DNA from: Celeribacter persicus
Lineage (GTDB): Bacteria > Pseudomonadota > Alphaproteobacteria > Rhodobacterales > Rhodobacteraceae
Direction: 5' to 3'
NCBI RefSeq assembly: GCF_003050785.1
Contig: NZ_QAOH01000003.1
Span: forward strand, 186,001-250,000
Length of the DNA: 64,000 nucleotides
Made by a program: the position numbers and the translations under genes. Shown here in pieces: positions 24,997-33,579 of this stretch. Under the pieces are notes generated by a model that saw only the letters and a list, made by a program, of their open reading frames with translations, made no database searches and was not told the DNA's origin. Position 1 is the stretch's first letter, and every line of letters starts with the position of its first letter.

Positions 24997-25872
24997 ATGA
25001 ATCTTCTGAAACAACTGATAAGCGAAATCCGTCGGGATCATCGCGAGTTGAAAAGTGCGGCAATCGCTTTGGAACAAATGAGGACGCGTCAAGATGTCCG
25101 ACGGGCGCATGAATTCGAAGTAAGCAAGAAATATGCCAGATGCGTTGTCCTGTCGAATGAGTTTCTGACAGGGAATATCGTCATGGCCATCATCTTTGCA
25201 GTTGTGCGGCCCTTCGGTGCCGATGACATGGACTACAAACTGATGATAAGTGCGATGTGGCTCCTCGTATCTGCCGCGCATTTCGTTTTGATTTTCTCCA
25301 CGTTGAAATGGCTGGTCTATTTCGTAATGTTCCGTGTAGGTGTCGCGGCCTATGTTCTGGCAACCGTTCTGATCTACACAATCACCGCCTGCCTCTGTGT
25401 TATTCTGGCGATGAGCGCACTGCCCATCGAGATCCATCTTCGATATTTCGAAATGGTTTTGGTCTTCCTGTTGGTCATTGCCTTTATCGCCGGGGTCAGC
25501 GTCACCTCCTATCTGGTCATGCGGCATCCAATTTTGGTCGGCTCCACTGGGGAAGAGCGACTTTTGGCGCTTTTGCCAGCGGAGCTGCGCGGTGAAATTC
25601 TTTGTCTCTCCGCTGATGATCATTATGTGCATGTGGTGACGGAAAAAGGCAGAGATCTGGTCAGAATCAAATTCCAGAGAGCGGTCGAGTTGATGGATGA
25701 GGCCGGAGGCTGCCTCATTCACAGATCGCATTGGGTCTCCGTGAAGGCCGTCGTCAGCATCGAAAGCCGAAGCAATGGGGCCCTGTTCGCGCATCTGAAA
25801 AACGGTGACAAACTTCCGGTTTCCAAAGGCCGCGCGCGCGAATTCAAGACGCTGGTCGGTCCGCTTTTATAG
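24997..25872 (+). CDS. membrane-bound LytTR-family transcriptional regulator
   Basis: 291 residues. About 60 cytoplasmic residues, then four TM helices (about 55-180; EFLTGNIVMAIIFAVV, MISAMWLLVSAAHFVLIF, YVLATVLIYTITACLCVILA, YFEMVLVFLLVIAFIAGVSV), then a C-terminal LytTR DNA-binding domain (about 195-291) with GEILCLSADDHYVHVVTEKG and FQRAVELMDEAGGCLIHRSHWVSV. ATG 24997 was preferred; upstream TTG/GTG starts are possible. No receiver domain, so it probably senses through its membrane part. It lies divergent from the RTX-Hint gene and is the obvious candidate regulator of that cluster. Confidence 0.85.
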   Translation: MNLLKQLISEIRRDHRELKSAAIALEQMRTRQDVRRAHEFEVSKKYARCVVLSNEFLTGNIVMAIIFAVVRPFGADDMDYKLMISAMWLLVSAAHFVLIFSTLKWLVYFVMFRVGVAAYVLATVLIYTITACLCVILAMSALPIEIHLRYFEMVLVFLLVIAFIAGVSVTSYLVMRHPILVGSTGEERLLALLPAELRGEILCLSADDHYVHVVTEKGRDLVRIKFQRAVELMDEAGGCLIHRSHWVSVKAVVSIESRSNGALFAHLKNGDKLPVSKGRAREFKTLVGPLL

Positions 25873-25979
25873 ACATCTGTATCTGTCGGCCAAAGCTATT
25901 CAGCCGTCATTGCATGCCTGAACAGTGAGAGGCGGATTATGATAATAGGAAGAAGACTGAGATGTCGTTTGTGCATCTC

Positions 25980-26000
25980 AAAACTATGGGGCGTGCCCCA
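25980..26000 (-). terminator. terminator of the tRNA-Pro gene
   Basis: Palindrome TGGGGC-GT-GCCCCA (25987-26000), ten bases after the encoded CCA on the minus strand and followed there by TAGTTTT. It may also terminate the LytTR gene from the other side. Confidence 0.65.
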
Positions 26001-26009
26001 AAGTCAAAT

Positions 26010-26086
26010 TGGTCGGAGCGAGAGGATTCGAACCTCCGGCCCCTGCCTCCCGAAGACAGTGCTCTACCAGGCTGAGCTACGCTCCG
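26010..26086 (-). tRNA. tRNA-Pro (anticodon CGG)
   Basis: 77-nt tRNA on the minus strand. The acceptor stem CGGAGCG pairs with CGCTCCG, followed by discriminator A and an encoded CCA. D arm AGCTCAGCCTGGTAGAGCA; anticodon stem CTGTC/GGCAG with the 7-nt loop TTCGGGA, giving anticodon CGG (codon CCG); T arm with GGTTCGAATCC. All stems pair. Confidence 0.97.
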
Positions 26087-26224
26087 ACCGTGACGGGCGG
26101 AATATAGGGGGGCGCGGAGATTTGCAAGAGTGAATTATTGCCTTTCTTCGGAAAGCCGCATGGCCCCCTGCAGATAGCGCAGATATTGCGTAACCCTGTC
26201 ATTTTGCCCCTCGTACAGCCTGTT

Positions 26225-27169
26225 TCAGCGCAGTTTTTCCCGGCGGACAAACGGAGAAATCCTGAAAGACATCGCCGTCGAAGCACGCGAACGGGTTCTG
26301 AGCACCGGCGTGTTCTCCGAATGACCGCCACGCGATTCGCGGAAGACAATGTAGAGACCGGACAGGATGATGATCCCCGCTCCCAGGACTGTGGCCTTGT
26401 CGACGCTTTCGCCAAAGATGAAATAGCCGAAAATCGTCGCCCAGATGATCTGGGAATATTGCATCGGCGCGACGATGGCCGCCTCGGAGGCGCGATAGGC
26501 GAGGATGAGGACCACACCGCCGGTGAAACCCAGAAGCGATACGGTTGCGACACCGCCGAGATCGAGTAGCGGCAGGGGATGGTAGAAGAACGACATCGCC
26601 GTGCCCATGACGATGAAATTGGCGATCAGCGGGTAGAGCATGAGCACTTCGGTGCGTTCCTCGCGCCCGACCTTGCGGACGACGACGGAGGCAAAGGCCC
26701 CGAAGAGCGCACAGGACAGCGCCGCGGCATGGCCCAGCGTCAATTCGGTGCCGCCCGGGCGCAGCACGACCATCACGCCGATCAGACCAAGCACAACCGC
26801 CGCCCAGCGGTGAAAACCGACCCTCTCGCCCAGCATCGGGATCGACAGGATGGTGATCACCAAAGGGGTGGCGAAGATCAGGGCATAGACCTGAGCCAGC
26901 GGCAGAACGGAAAAGGCGTAGAAAGCCGAGACCGTGTTGATCATCGCGGCAAGCGTGCGAAACAGCGTCCACCACGGATGCACCGGGCGCAGGTGGCCGG
27001 GGTTGCGGTCCCGGATCAGCATGAACATGACCAGCGGGAAGGAAAACAGGGTGGAGAAGAAGATGATCTGGAACGGGGTATAATGCCCGCCCAGAAACTT
27101 GATCACCACATCATGGGTCGAAAAGATCGCGAAGGCTGCGAGCGCGTAGAAGGCTCCGGTGATGTTCAT
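26225..27169 (-). CDS. DMT-superfamily (EamA) membrane transporter
   Basis: 314 residues with ten hydrophobic segments in two EamA repeats. N-terminal repeat: FYALAAFAIFSTHDVVIKFL and INTVSAFYAFSVLPLAQVYA, then ERVGFHRWAAVVLGLIGVMV. C-terminal repeat: LAYRASEAAIVAPMQYSQII and TIFGYFIFGESVDKATVLGA. The hydrophilic, Arg-rich tail (about 285-314) is longer than usual. Such proteins export metabolites or amino acids; the substrate is unknown. Single gene between the tRNA and a divergent zinc-ribbon gene. Confidence 0.87.
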   Translation of the reverse strand: MNITGAFYALAAFAIFSTHDVVIKFLGGHYTPFQIIFFSTLFSFPLVMFMLIRDRNPGHLRPVHPWWTLFRTLAAMINTVSAFYAFSVLPLAQVYALIFATPLVITILSIPMLGERVGFHRWAAVVLGLIGVMVVLRPGGTELTLGHAAALSCALFGAFASVVVRKVGREERTEVLMLYPLIANFIVMGTAMSFFYHPLPLLDLGGVATVSLLGFTGGVVLILAYRASEAAIVAPMQYSQIIWATIFGYFIFGESVDKATVLGAGIIILSGLYIVFRESRGGHSENTPVLRTRSRASTAMSFRISPFVRREKLR

Positions 27170-27281
27170 GCGGTCATCCGTGGTTTGGTTGCGCTATCAC
27201 GGTAGCACTCTTGACCAAGCTTTCAACGGGGTCTGGCCGGTTCCCCTTGTCCCGATGGGAGATCGCCCCCATCTGTAGCCC

Positions 27282-27569
27282 ATGTATCGCATTCAGAAAT
27301 CCGCAACCTGCTGTTATTGTGGCTCGAAAGCCGTTCTGACCCTCGATGAGCAACGGCATGAGTTGAAATGCTCCAATTGCGGAGCGCCTTTGTCGCGCAT
27401 GAAATCGCTGCGGGTGGATCATGTGGGAGACGGTGCTAAGGTCAAAGGCAAAAAGGCGAAAAAGGCCACTCCATCTCCATTCGACAAGCCGAAGAAGAAG
27501 AAAAAGCGCAAGGGCATGGCCCATCGACTGTTCGATGCCGCCGAGGACATTTTCGATATTTTCGACTGA
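27282..27569 (+). CDS. small zinc-ribbon protein
   Basis: 95 residues. Four Cys in two CxxC knuckles (ATCCYCGSK and LKCSNCGAP, about residues 9-35) form a zinc ribbon. A Lys-rich middle (KVKGKKAKKA, KPKKKKKRKG; about 53-78) suggests nucleic-acid contact, and the tail is amphipathic and acidic (LFDAAEDIFDIFD). Members of this kind occur as conserved hypothetical proteins in Rhodobacterales. No function is known to me. Divergent from the EamA gene, convergent with leuB, with a shared terminator. Confidence 0.72.
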   Translation: MYRIQKSATCCYCGSKAVLTLDEQRHELKCSNCGAPLSRMKSLRVDHVGDGAKVKGKKAKKATPSPFDKPKKKKKRKGMAHRLFDAAEDIFDIFD

Positions 27570-27577
27570 GCAAATGA

Positions 27578-27603
27578 AAAGGGCGCCCCGAGGGACGCCC
27601 TTT
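27578..27603. terminator. bidirectional terminator, zinc-ribbon gene / leuB
   Basis: AAAGGGCG (27578-27585) / CGCCCTTT (27596-27603), a perfect 8-bp stem with a 10-nt loop between convergent genes. The stem itself supplies the A/T ends on both strands. Confidence 0.75.
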
Positions 27604-27620
27604 CGTCAATGTCGAATGGA

Positions 27621-28724
27621 TCAGAGCGACGCGTCGAGGGCCGCAAGAATCGCATCGCCCATGCCGGAAGTGGAAACCGGGGTCACGCCCTCTTCGCCAA
27701 GCAAATCGCCGGTACGAACGCCGTCGGACAGCACTTTCTCGATGGCTTTCTCAAGGCGGGTGGCTTCTTCGCCCTCATCGAAGGAATAGCGGAGCGCCAT
27801 GGCAAAGGAGAGGATACAGGCGATCGGGTTCGCCTTGCCCTGACCCGCGATGTCGGGGGCGGAGCCGTGCACCGGTTCGTACATGGCTTTGGGACGACCG
27901 TTTTCCATCGGCGCACCGAGGGAGGCGGAGGGCAACATACCGAGCGAGCCCGTGAGCATGGCGGCACAGTCGGAAAGGATATCGCCGAAAAGGTTGTCGG
28001 TCACGATCACGTCGAACTGTTTCGGAGCGCGTACGAGTTGCATCGCACCGTTGTCGGCATACATATGCTGAACCTCAACCTCCGGGTAATCCGCAGCCAC
28101 CTCGTTGACGACATCGCGCCAGAGGATGCCGGATTCCATCACATTGGCCTTTTCCATCGACGTCAGTTTCTTGTTGCGCTTCATCGCAAGCTCGAACGCC
28201 GCAATCGCCACACGACGAATTTCGGACTCGGTGTAGCGCTGGGTGTTGATGCCCACACGCTCGTTGCCCTCGGTGAAGATGCCACGCGGTTCGCCGAAAT
28301 AGACGCCGGAGGTCAGCTCGCGCACGATCATGATGTCGAGGCCCGCAACCACATCTTTTTTCAGCGAGGAGAAATCCGCCAAAGCGTCGAAACACTGCGC
28401 CGGGCGCAGGTTGGCGAAGAGATCCATCTCCTTGCGCAGACGCAGCAGGCCACGTTCCGGCTTCACGGAGAAATCGAGCACGTCGTATTTCGGACCACCG
28501 ACAGCACCGAGCAGAACGGCATCGACTGCCTGCGCCTTCGCCATGGTTTCATCGGCCAGCGGCATGCCATGTTTGTCATAGGCGGCACCGCCGACGAGAT
28601 CCGTGGTGACATCGAATTTGAGGCCGCGTTTGTCGCCGTACCAGTCGATGATCCGGATCACTTCGGCCATCACTTCGGGGCCAATACCGTCGCCGGGGAG
28701 AATGAGAAGAGAAGGCGTGCTCAT
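27621..28724 (-). CDS. leuB: 3-isopropylmalate dehydrogenase
   Basis: 367 residues, usual length. It oxidises and decarboxylates 3-isopropylmalate with NAD+ in leucine synthesis. Motifs: [13 protein letters not shown] at the start, [17 protein letters not shown] (substrate-binding arginines), [33 protein letters not shown] (metal-binding Asp) and [20 protein letters not shown] (NAD site). It is separated from leuCD, 5 kb further along on the same strand, by unrelated genes. Confidence 0.97.
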   Translation of the reverse strand: MSTPSLLILPGDGIGPEVMAEVIRIIDWYGDKRGLKFDVTTDLVGGAAYDKHGMPLADETMAKAQAVDAVLLGAVGGPKYDVLDFSVKPERGLLRLRKEMDLFANLRPAQCFDALADFSSLKKDVVAGLDIMIVRELTSGVYFGEPRGIFTEGNERVGINTQRYTESEIRRVAIAAFELAMKRNKKLTSMEKANVMESGILWRDVVNEVAADYPEVEVQHMYADNGAMQLVRAPKQFDVIVTDNLFGDILSDCAAMLTGSLGMLPSASLGAPMENGRPKAMYEPVHGSAPDIAGQGKANPIACILSFAMALRYSFDEGEEATRLEKAIEKVLSDGVRTGDLLGEEGVTPVSTSGMGDAILAALDASL

Positions 28725-28784
28725 GTCGCGTCGAGTCCTTGTTTTCCTAAGGTTGGCTCGGCGTAACGGCTGGCGCGCTTTCCG

Positions 28785-29828
28785 TCAAGGAATCGCGGCG
28801 AGATCAACCCAGACAAGGGCATGACGAAAGACGATTTCACCTTGCCCTGCCCCCCAGGCAAGCCCCGCGTCGACCACCCTCAGACCGACCGAGGGCAGGA
28901 CATAATCGACGCGCAGGTTGCCCGGTACAGGATCGCTCCAGTCCGCCGTATCGAGACGCGGATCACCGATCTGTCCGGGATTGGCGATATCTGCGCCATG
29001 ATCCGCTGCCGGTAAAGGATCAATCAGCCGCGGGTCGGCCAAAAGCGCCTGCATCTGCGCTCGGTCGCCATCGCCGTCCTTCGGATCGAGATTGCTGTCA
29101 CCAAGGATTACGAAAGGTGCTGCGGGTGACCCAGCCTCCAACGCCCCGTCGAGATAAAGCGACCAGAACCGCGTCTCGTCGCTGTTGCGCCGACCGTTGC
29201 GGTCCTCCGGCCCGTCGAACACCGGCGCAATTGCAGCATAGGCCAGAAGGTGCAGAGGCCGCCCTTGCCAGAGCACGGGAATGTCCCAATGCGCATGGGA
29301 CGACAGACGCAGGACATCGAGGTCCTTCTCATCGAAATATCCCTCCGGCAGATTGGCCCCGGGCAGATCGCGCCACAGGAGTTCGGAGAAATCACGGATC
29401 TCTTCCTCCATAACCGGCAGGCGAGACAAAAGCACCACCCCCCCCTGCCCCGTGAAAGCCCCAAAGGATTGCGCATCCTCAGGCTCGCCCGGACGCCCGT
29501 CCTTGTCGAGATCGCGCCCTGTGGGACGCCCCGAATTACCGGGACGCGTGAAGAGGTGAGGATAGTCCAGCGCCTGCGCAAAAGCGGCCAGCGTATGCCC
29601 GTCGAGATCGGTATCGAACCCGGTCAGAAGCAGGATGTCGGGAGACAGCGCCCGGATATGCGCCTGCGCGGCCAGAACCTGCGGATCATCTCCCTTGAGA
29701 ATATCCCGGAGCAAAAGCCCCGGCCCCTTGCGGGACAGTTCCACGGTCCATGTGGCGACACGCAAGGTGTCCGCCACGGCGACAAAAGGCGACAGCAGAA
29801 GCAGGGAAAGAAGAAGCCCCCGGATCAC
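28785..29828 (-). CDS. exported endonuclease/exonuclease/phosphatase-family protein
   Basis: 347 residues. The start is the GTG at 29828, which overlaps the upstream stop as GTGA; it gives a clean signal peptide IRGLLLSLLLLSPFVAVADT. Family features: LRVATWTVEL near the N-terminus, ILLLTGFDTDLDGHTLAAFA, the metal and catalytic residues in FVILGDSNLDPKDGDGDRAQ (usually GDxN) and NLRVDYVLPSVGLRVV, and a terminal His in FRHALVWVDL. Substrate (nucleic acid, lipid or phosphoester) unknown. Probably periplasmic. Confidence 0.85.
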   Translation of the reverse strand: MIRGLLLSLLLLSPFVAVADTLRVATWTVELSRKGPGLLLRDILKGDDPQVLAAQAHIRALSPDILLLTGFDTDLDGHTLAAFAQALDYPHLFTRPGNSGRPTGRDLDKDGRPGEPEDAQSFGAFTGQGGVVLLSRLPVMEEEIRDFSELLWRDLPGANLPEGYFDEKDLDVLRLSSHAHWDIPVLWQGRPLHLLAYAAIAPVFDGPEDRNGRRNSDETRFWSLYLDGALEAGSPAAPFVILGDSNLDPKDGDGDRAQMQALLADPRLIDPLPAADHGADIANPGQIGDPRLDTADWSDPVPGNLRVDYVLPSVGLRVVDAGLAWGAGQGEIVFRHALVWVDLAAIP

Positions 29829-30760
29829 GCCGGAGCGTGATCGAGATCGGCGCGGGCATAGGTCTGGCGCCGCTTTTCCTCGATCATCGAGGCCACACGA
29901 CCCATCGCGATGCCTCGCATGAAAAGAGAAGACGGCAGAAAAGCCCATGCTGCAACGGCCCAGATCATGGATTGGTCATTTGTAACGCTCAACCCTCCGA
30001 AAAGGCTGCTCGCCGAATGTAACACGGCCGGGATCACGAAAGGCAAGGAAAAGCCGATGATGGCGTTCACCCGCGCATCGCGTTTCAGGCGTTCGACCAC
30101 ATCGCCGCCAGCGGTCGGATCGAAGGTCGGCAGGTTGATCCAGACGTTGAAGGAGCCGGATTTCGACGGCCAGTGACCGATCCGCAGCACGATGAGGAAG
30201 ATGGAAAGCGCCATGAGCGAAATGAGATAACTCATCCCCGCCACCTCACGCATCAATTCGACGTCCTGCATCGAGCTGGTCTCAGGCAGCGCCACAAGCA
30301 TCAGACGCACCGGCGAATAGGGGAAATCGAGCACATAGCCGATCAGAGCACCGATGGCGGTGACGAAATCCGTGACCACGGTCGGGGTCGTCTGTCCCCG
30401 CACAATCAGGGTCAGAAGAATGACGGTCACGAAGAGCGACCCGAAACGGAGACGGTTGAACGGGGGCGCGTCGCGGAATTCCACGAGACCGGGATAGGCG
30501 GAGACATATTCGAAAAAGGTCAGGGCCGCACCGAAGAAGGCGACAAGCGCCACGACCTGCGCGGAATCGGCAGAGACATTCGGCAACAGCGCGGATGGCG
30601 CCGTGATCAGGACGACCACCAACGTAGCACGCAACAGCGCTCCCAGGACGCGATGAACCACTGCCCATTTCCCTTCAAACTGGCTGAAAGCGATGCGATG
30701 CCGCTCTCTTGTTCCATTTTGACGCCGCCAAATTTGACGGATTGCCTCAATCTTGCCCAA
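29825..30760 (-). CDS. polytopic membrane protein of unknown function
   Basis: 311 residues with about seven hydrophobic segments (LGALLRATLVVVLITAPSAL, VVALVAFFGAALTFFEYVSA, LFVTVILLTLIVRG, VTAIGALIGYVLDF, MSYLISLMALSIFLIVLRIG, IIGFSLPFVIPAVLHSASSL, MIWAVAAWAFLPSSLFMRGI). The C-terminus is charged (MIEEKRRQTYARADLDHAPA). The last codon overlaps the EEP gene start, so the two are translationally coupled. I know it as a conserved Rhodobacterales hypothetical; no function can be given. Confidence 0.7.
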   Translation of the reverse strand: MGKIEAIRQIWRRQNGTRERHRIAFSQFEGKWAVVHRVLGALLRATLVVVLITAPSALLPNVSADSAQVVALVAFFGAALTFFEYVSAYPGLVEFRDAPPFNRLRFGSLFVTVILLTLIVRGQTTPTVVTDFVTAIGALIGYVLDFPYSPVRLMLVALPETSSMQDVELMREVAGMSYLISLMALSIFLIVLRIGHWPSKSGSFNVWINLPTFDPTAGGDVVERLKRDARVNAIIGFSLPFVIPAVLHSASSLFGGLSVTNDQSMIWAVAAWAFLPSSLFMRGIAMGRVASMIEEKRRQTYARADLDHAPA

Positions 30761-31004
30761 CTTTTGCCTTCTTTCATATCTGCCAGCAAGGAATGGTTAA
30801 GGTTAACCGCTGAAATCGGGCGGATTCGTGGACAAAGCGGTGCGTTTTTGCATCATTGTCGATGCTTCTTGTGGTAGGCCGCGCCTCGACCACAAAATAT
30901 GCCCCGACAGGAAAACCTCCGATCTTGACCCAACACATGGAAATGCTCACGGTCTCGTGACCAAAGTGTCTCTGACACACGGTTAAGGAGCGGGAGGAGG
31001 AACC

Positions 31005-31658
31005 ATGCACCTGGCCATTTCCATGGAGGAAGCCGTCGAGTTGATCCCCGACGGCGCAACGATCATGCTTTCGGGGTTCATGGGAGTTGGGGTCCCCGAC
31101 GGTATCGTACACGCCTTGGCGCATGCCGGGAAACGCGATCTGACCCTGATTTCCAACGACACGGCGCGCGACGCAACCGGTCCCGGCCCGCTGTTCGCCG
31201 CCCATTGTGTGCGCAAGCTGATTTGCAGCCACATGGGACTGAACACCATCGTTCAGGCGCAATATGCCTCCGGCGAACTGGACGTTGAACTGGTGCCGCA
31301 GGGGACGTTGGTTGAACGCATTCGCGCGGCGGGGGTCGGGCTTGGCGGCATTCTCACGCCCACGGGTGTCGGCACCAGGGTGGCCGAGGGCAAGGAGATT
31401 GTGACGGTCGATGGCAAGGACTACCTGCTGGAAACTCCGCTTTCCGCCGATGTCGCCCTGATCGCGGCGCGCAGTTGCGATTACGTCGGCAATCTCGCCT
31501 ACATGCTCACCGCGACGAATTTCAATCCGATCATGGCGCTCGCAGGCAGGACCGTGATCTGCGAACCGGAGGAGATCGTGCCCGTGGGGATGATCCCACC
31601 CGATCTGGTGAAGACGCCCGGCGTTCTGGTCGATCACGTCATCAAGAAAACCGCATGA
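31005..31658 (+). CDS. 3-oxoacid-type CoA-transferase, subunit A (second copy)
   Basis: 217-residue alpha subunit of a family I CoA-transferase, paralogous to the gene at 6146. Marks: GATIMLSGFMGVGVPDGIVH, LTLISNDTARDATGPGPLFA, QYASGELDVELVPQGTLVER, GVGLGGILTPTGVGTRVAEG and the final TPGVLVDHVIKKTA. A strong ribosome site GGGAGGAGG precedes the ATG. It forms a two-gene operon with subunit B. A catabolic role such as acetoacetate/succinyl-CoA exchange is likely; the specific acid is not known. Confidence 0.9.
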   Translation: MHLAISMEEAVELIPDGATIMLSGFMGVGVPDGIVHALAHAGKRDLTLISNDTARDATGPGPLFAAHCVRKLICSHMGLNTIVQAQYASGELDVELVPQGTLVERIRAAGVGLGGILTPTGVGTRVAEGKEIVTVDGKDYLLETPLSADVALIAARSCDYVGNLAYMLTATNFNPIMALAGRTVICEPEEIVPVGMIPPDLVKTPGVLVDHVIKKTA

Positions 31659-31671
31659 GGAGGGCCCGGAG

Positions 31672-32328
31672 ATGCATCCCAAAGAACTGATCGCGCGCCG
31701 GGTCGCGCAGGAAATTGCCCCACGCAGTCTCGTCAACCTCGGCATCGGTATTCCGACACTGGTGTCCGATTATCTCGACGAATCCCTCGGCGTCTTCTTT
31801 CAGGCAGAAAACGGTGCCGTCGGCATGGGTCATCGCCCGCCGGAAGGCATGACAGACCGGCACCTGACCGATGCGGGAGGACGGTTTGTGTCCTTCGTCC
31901 CCGGTGCCTCGACAATCGACAGCGCTTTTTCCTTTGGCCTCATTCGCGGCGGACACCTCGACCTGACCGTGCTCGGTGCCTTGCAGGTGGATGAGAAAGG
32001 CCATCTGGCGAACTGGATGATCCCCGGTCAGTACACCCCCGGCATGGGTGGGGCGATGGATCTTGTCACCGGCGCGAAAAAGGTCATCGTCGCGATGCAG
32101 CACACCGCGAAAGGCGAGGCCAAGATCGTGCCGGAGTGTACTTTGCCCCTGACCTCGCAGCGGCGTGTGGACCTGATCGTCACCGAACTTGCGGTTCTGA
32201 AGCCGGAGGACGACGGGCTGCATCTCATCGAACGGGCTCCGAATGTGCCGCTTGAGGTCATTCTGGAAATGACCGAGGCCTCTCTCATTCATGACCCGGA
32301 CGTCCCGGAAATGCGCGTGGGCTGTTAA
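31672..32328 (+). CDS. 3-oxoacid-type CoA-transferase, subunit B (second copy)
   Basis: 218-residue beta subunit. Marks: APRSLVNLGIGIPTLVSDYL, the catalytic Glu in FQAENGAVGMGHRP, GGRFVSFVPGASTIDSAFSF, HLANWMIPGQYTPGMGGAMD and VTELAVLKPEDDGLHLIERA. The stop TAA (32326-32328) is the first TAA of the hairpin repeat copy C. It starts 13 bp after subunit A. Together the two make the second CoA-transferase of this window. Confidence 0.9.
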   Translation: MHPKELIARRVAQEIAPRSLVNLGIGIPTLVSDYLDESLGVFFQAENGAVGMGHRPPEGMTDRHLTDAGGRFVSFVPGASTIDSAFSFGLIRGGHLDLTVLGALQVDEKGHLANWMIPGQYTPGMGGAMDLVTGAKKVIVAMQHTAKGEAKIVPECTLPLTSQRRVDLIVTELAVLKPEDDGLHLIERAPNVPLEVILEMTEASLIHDPDVPEMRVGC

Positions 32329-32376
32329 AGCACCCCGCCTTTACCCGATGTCTCAGGTTAAAGGCGGGGCGCTTTA
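32326..32376. repeat. solo hairpin of the dispersed palindromic repeat (copy C)
   Basis: The 18-bp arms TAAAGCACCCCGCCTTTA (32326-32343) and TAAAGGCGGGGCGCTTTA (32359-32376) pair except at one position, with a 15-nt loop (CCCGATGTCTCAGGT). Its reverse complement matches the first hairpin of copies A and B, including the loop motif ACCTGAGACATC. It also acts as an obvious terminator for the CoA-transferase genes. Confidence 0.85.
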
Positions 32377-32611
32377 GGCAATCCAGCCATCTGATCAAGG
32401 AGAGCTACGTCCGCCTGTCCCGTTCGCGCGCCTTCTCGCCTGTTTTGCGCGTCAAATACCGCCGAGTTGCCGAAATCCGCCGAAAAATGCGCAGCATTCC
32501 GCAGCCCCGTGGCGGGTAGGCGCGCAAAATCTTCCTAACATTTTCAGCATCTTGTCCGATCACGTTTGGGGCGTATCTCTCGGGGCAGCGGTTCGAAACC
32601 GTTTCGATTTT

Positions 32612-32631
32612 CCCGCATGAAAAGATGCGGG
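32612..32631 (+). promoter_or_regulatory. hairpin in the leader of the EF-hand gene
   Basis: CCCGCAT (32612-32618) / ATGCGGG (32625-32631) with a GAAAAG loop, 14 nt before the ribosome site of the next gene. It could stabilise the mRNA or affect initiation. The rest of 32377-32658 contains no gene that I can support. Confidence 0.45.
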
Positions 32632-32658
32632 CACCCCCTTAACGAAAGGACACATGAC

Positions 32659-32898
32659 ATGAAATCTGTTGCACTGACGCTTGGCGCTCTGACCCTTCTC
32701 GCCGCTCCGACTTTTGCCCAGAGCACTCTGGTGGACACCGACGGAAACGGCACCTTTTCCATGGAAGAGATGCTAGCGGTCTATCCCGATCTGACAGAAG
32801 AGGCCTTTGCCGCGATCGACGCCGACGCCAGTGGCGAGATCACCGTCGAGGAACTTGCTTCGGCACAGACCAATGGCCTGCTTCCGATGATGGAATAA
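32659..32898 (+). CDS. small periplasmic EF-hand protein
   Basis: 79 residues. Signal peptide MKSVALTLGALTLLAAPTFA followed by QS. Two EF-hand-like calcium loops: DTDGNGTFSMEE (about 26-37) and DADASGEITVEE (about 52-63). The start at 32659 has AAAGGA eight bases upstream. Small two-EF-hand exported proteins of this sort are frequent in Rhodobacterales; calcium binding is expected, the partner is unknown. Single gene with its own terminator. Confidence 0.82.
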   Translation: MKSVALTLGALTLLAAPTFAQSTLVDTDGNGTFSMEEMLAVYPDLTEEAFAAIDADASGEITVEELASAQTNGLLPMME

Positions 32899-32911
32899 CG
32901 GCTCTGGCATC

Positions 32912-32948
32912 GGCGGTCCCGAAGATCGTTCGGGGCCGCCGCGCTTTT
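32912..32948 (+). terminator. terminator of the EF-hand gene
   Basis: 12-bp stem GGCGGTCCCGAA (32912-32923) / TTCGGGGCCGCC (32929-32940) with one G-U pair and the loop GATCG, followed by GCGCTTTT. It abuts the stop of the convergent HdeD-like gene. Confidence 0.85.
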
Positions 32949-33462
32949 AACGATGCGCACGCAGGAACAGGCCGAAGCCCACCAGCCCCGCACCATCCAC
33001 AAGCAATTCGACGCCGAGCAGGATGCCCAGCAGCGACAGGGAAATCGCCGCGAAATCGGACATGATGTAGCCAGCCAGAAACACAGTTACCGCACCGGAC
33101 AGCAGAAGCGTCCAGAACAGCCGACTTTCCCGCATCCGCCAGGCCATCAGCAGGCGGATCACCCCGGAGGCGAGGAGAAAACCGGTAACCACCATGGTGA
33201 GCGACACAGTACCCTCCACCGGGTTGGCGATGAAACTCACCCCGATCAACAGACTCAGAAGCCCCCAGAGCAGGGCAAATATCCGATTGTCATGCACCGC
33301 GCCGGAAAACCCAGCCCAAAGTTGCGCCACGCCTGCGATGGCGAAAAGCGTGCCGAGCATGATGGTGATCGCGAGCGACGCGACGACCGCATTGCCCAGC
33401 GCCAGAAGGCCGAAAAGAAAGGTGAGAACACCGATACCGACCCATATCTTCCAATTCGTCAT
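32947..33462 (-). CDS. HdeD/DUF308-family membrane protein
   Basis: 171 residues, six hydrophobic segments in three tandem pairs (GIGVLTFLFGLLALGNAVVA, SLAITIMLGTLFAIAGVAQL, LLWGLLSLLIGVSFIANPVE, TVSLTMVVTGFLLASGVIRL, FWTLLLSGAVTVFLAGYIMS, LSLLGILLGVELLVDGAGLV). The ATG at 33462 has GGAGGGTGGC upstream. DUF308/HdeD proteins are linked to acid resistance in enterobacteria, but the mechanism is not known. I found no EcfG promoter in front of it, unlike the other stress-type membrane genes here. Confidence 0.87.
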   Translation of the reverse strand: MTNWKIWVGIGVLTFLFGLLALGNAVVASLAITIMLGTLFAIAGVAQLWAGFSGAVHDNRIFALLWGLLSLLIGVSFIANPVEGTVSLTMVVTGFLLASGVIRLLMAWRMRESRLFWTLLLSGAVTVFLAGYIMSDFAAISLSLLGILLGVELLVDGAGLVGFGLFLRAHR

Positions 33463-33519
33463 GCCACCCTCCGTCTTTCGAGTGCTTTCAATCAGATATA
33501 GGGGCGTGTGAGCAAAATA

Positions 33520-33545
33520 AAACGGCACCCCAAAAAGCGCCGTTT
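33520..33545 (-). terminator. terminator of leuCD
   Basis: AAACGGC (33520-33526) / GCCGTTT (33539-33545), 7-bp stem. On the minus strand the stem is followed by TATTTTG, 35 bp past the leuD stop. The plus strand also has CACTTTTTT after it. Confidence 0.75.
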
Positions 33546-33579
33546 CACTTTTTTCATGACTGCACCAGCCAAGGTCAAC

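Noticed and set aside
25939-26133. Plus-strand 64-codon frame over the tRNA gene
   Set aside because: It covers the complete tRNA-Pro on the other strand and is not a gene.
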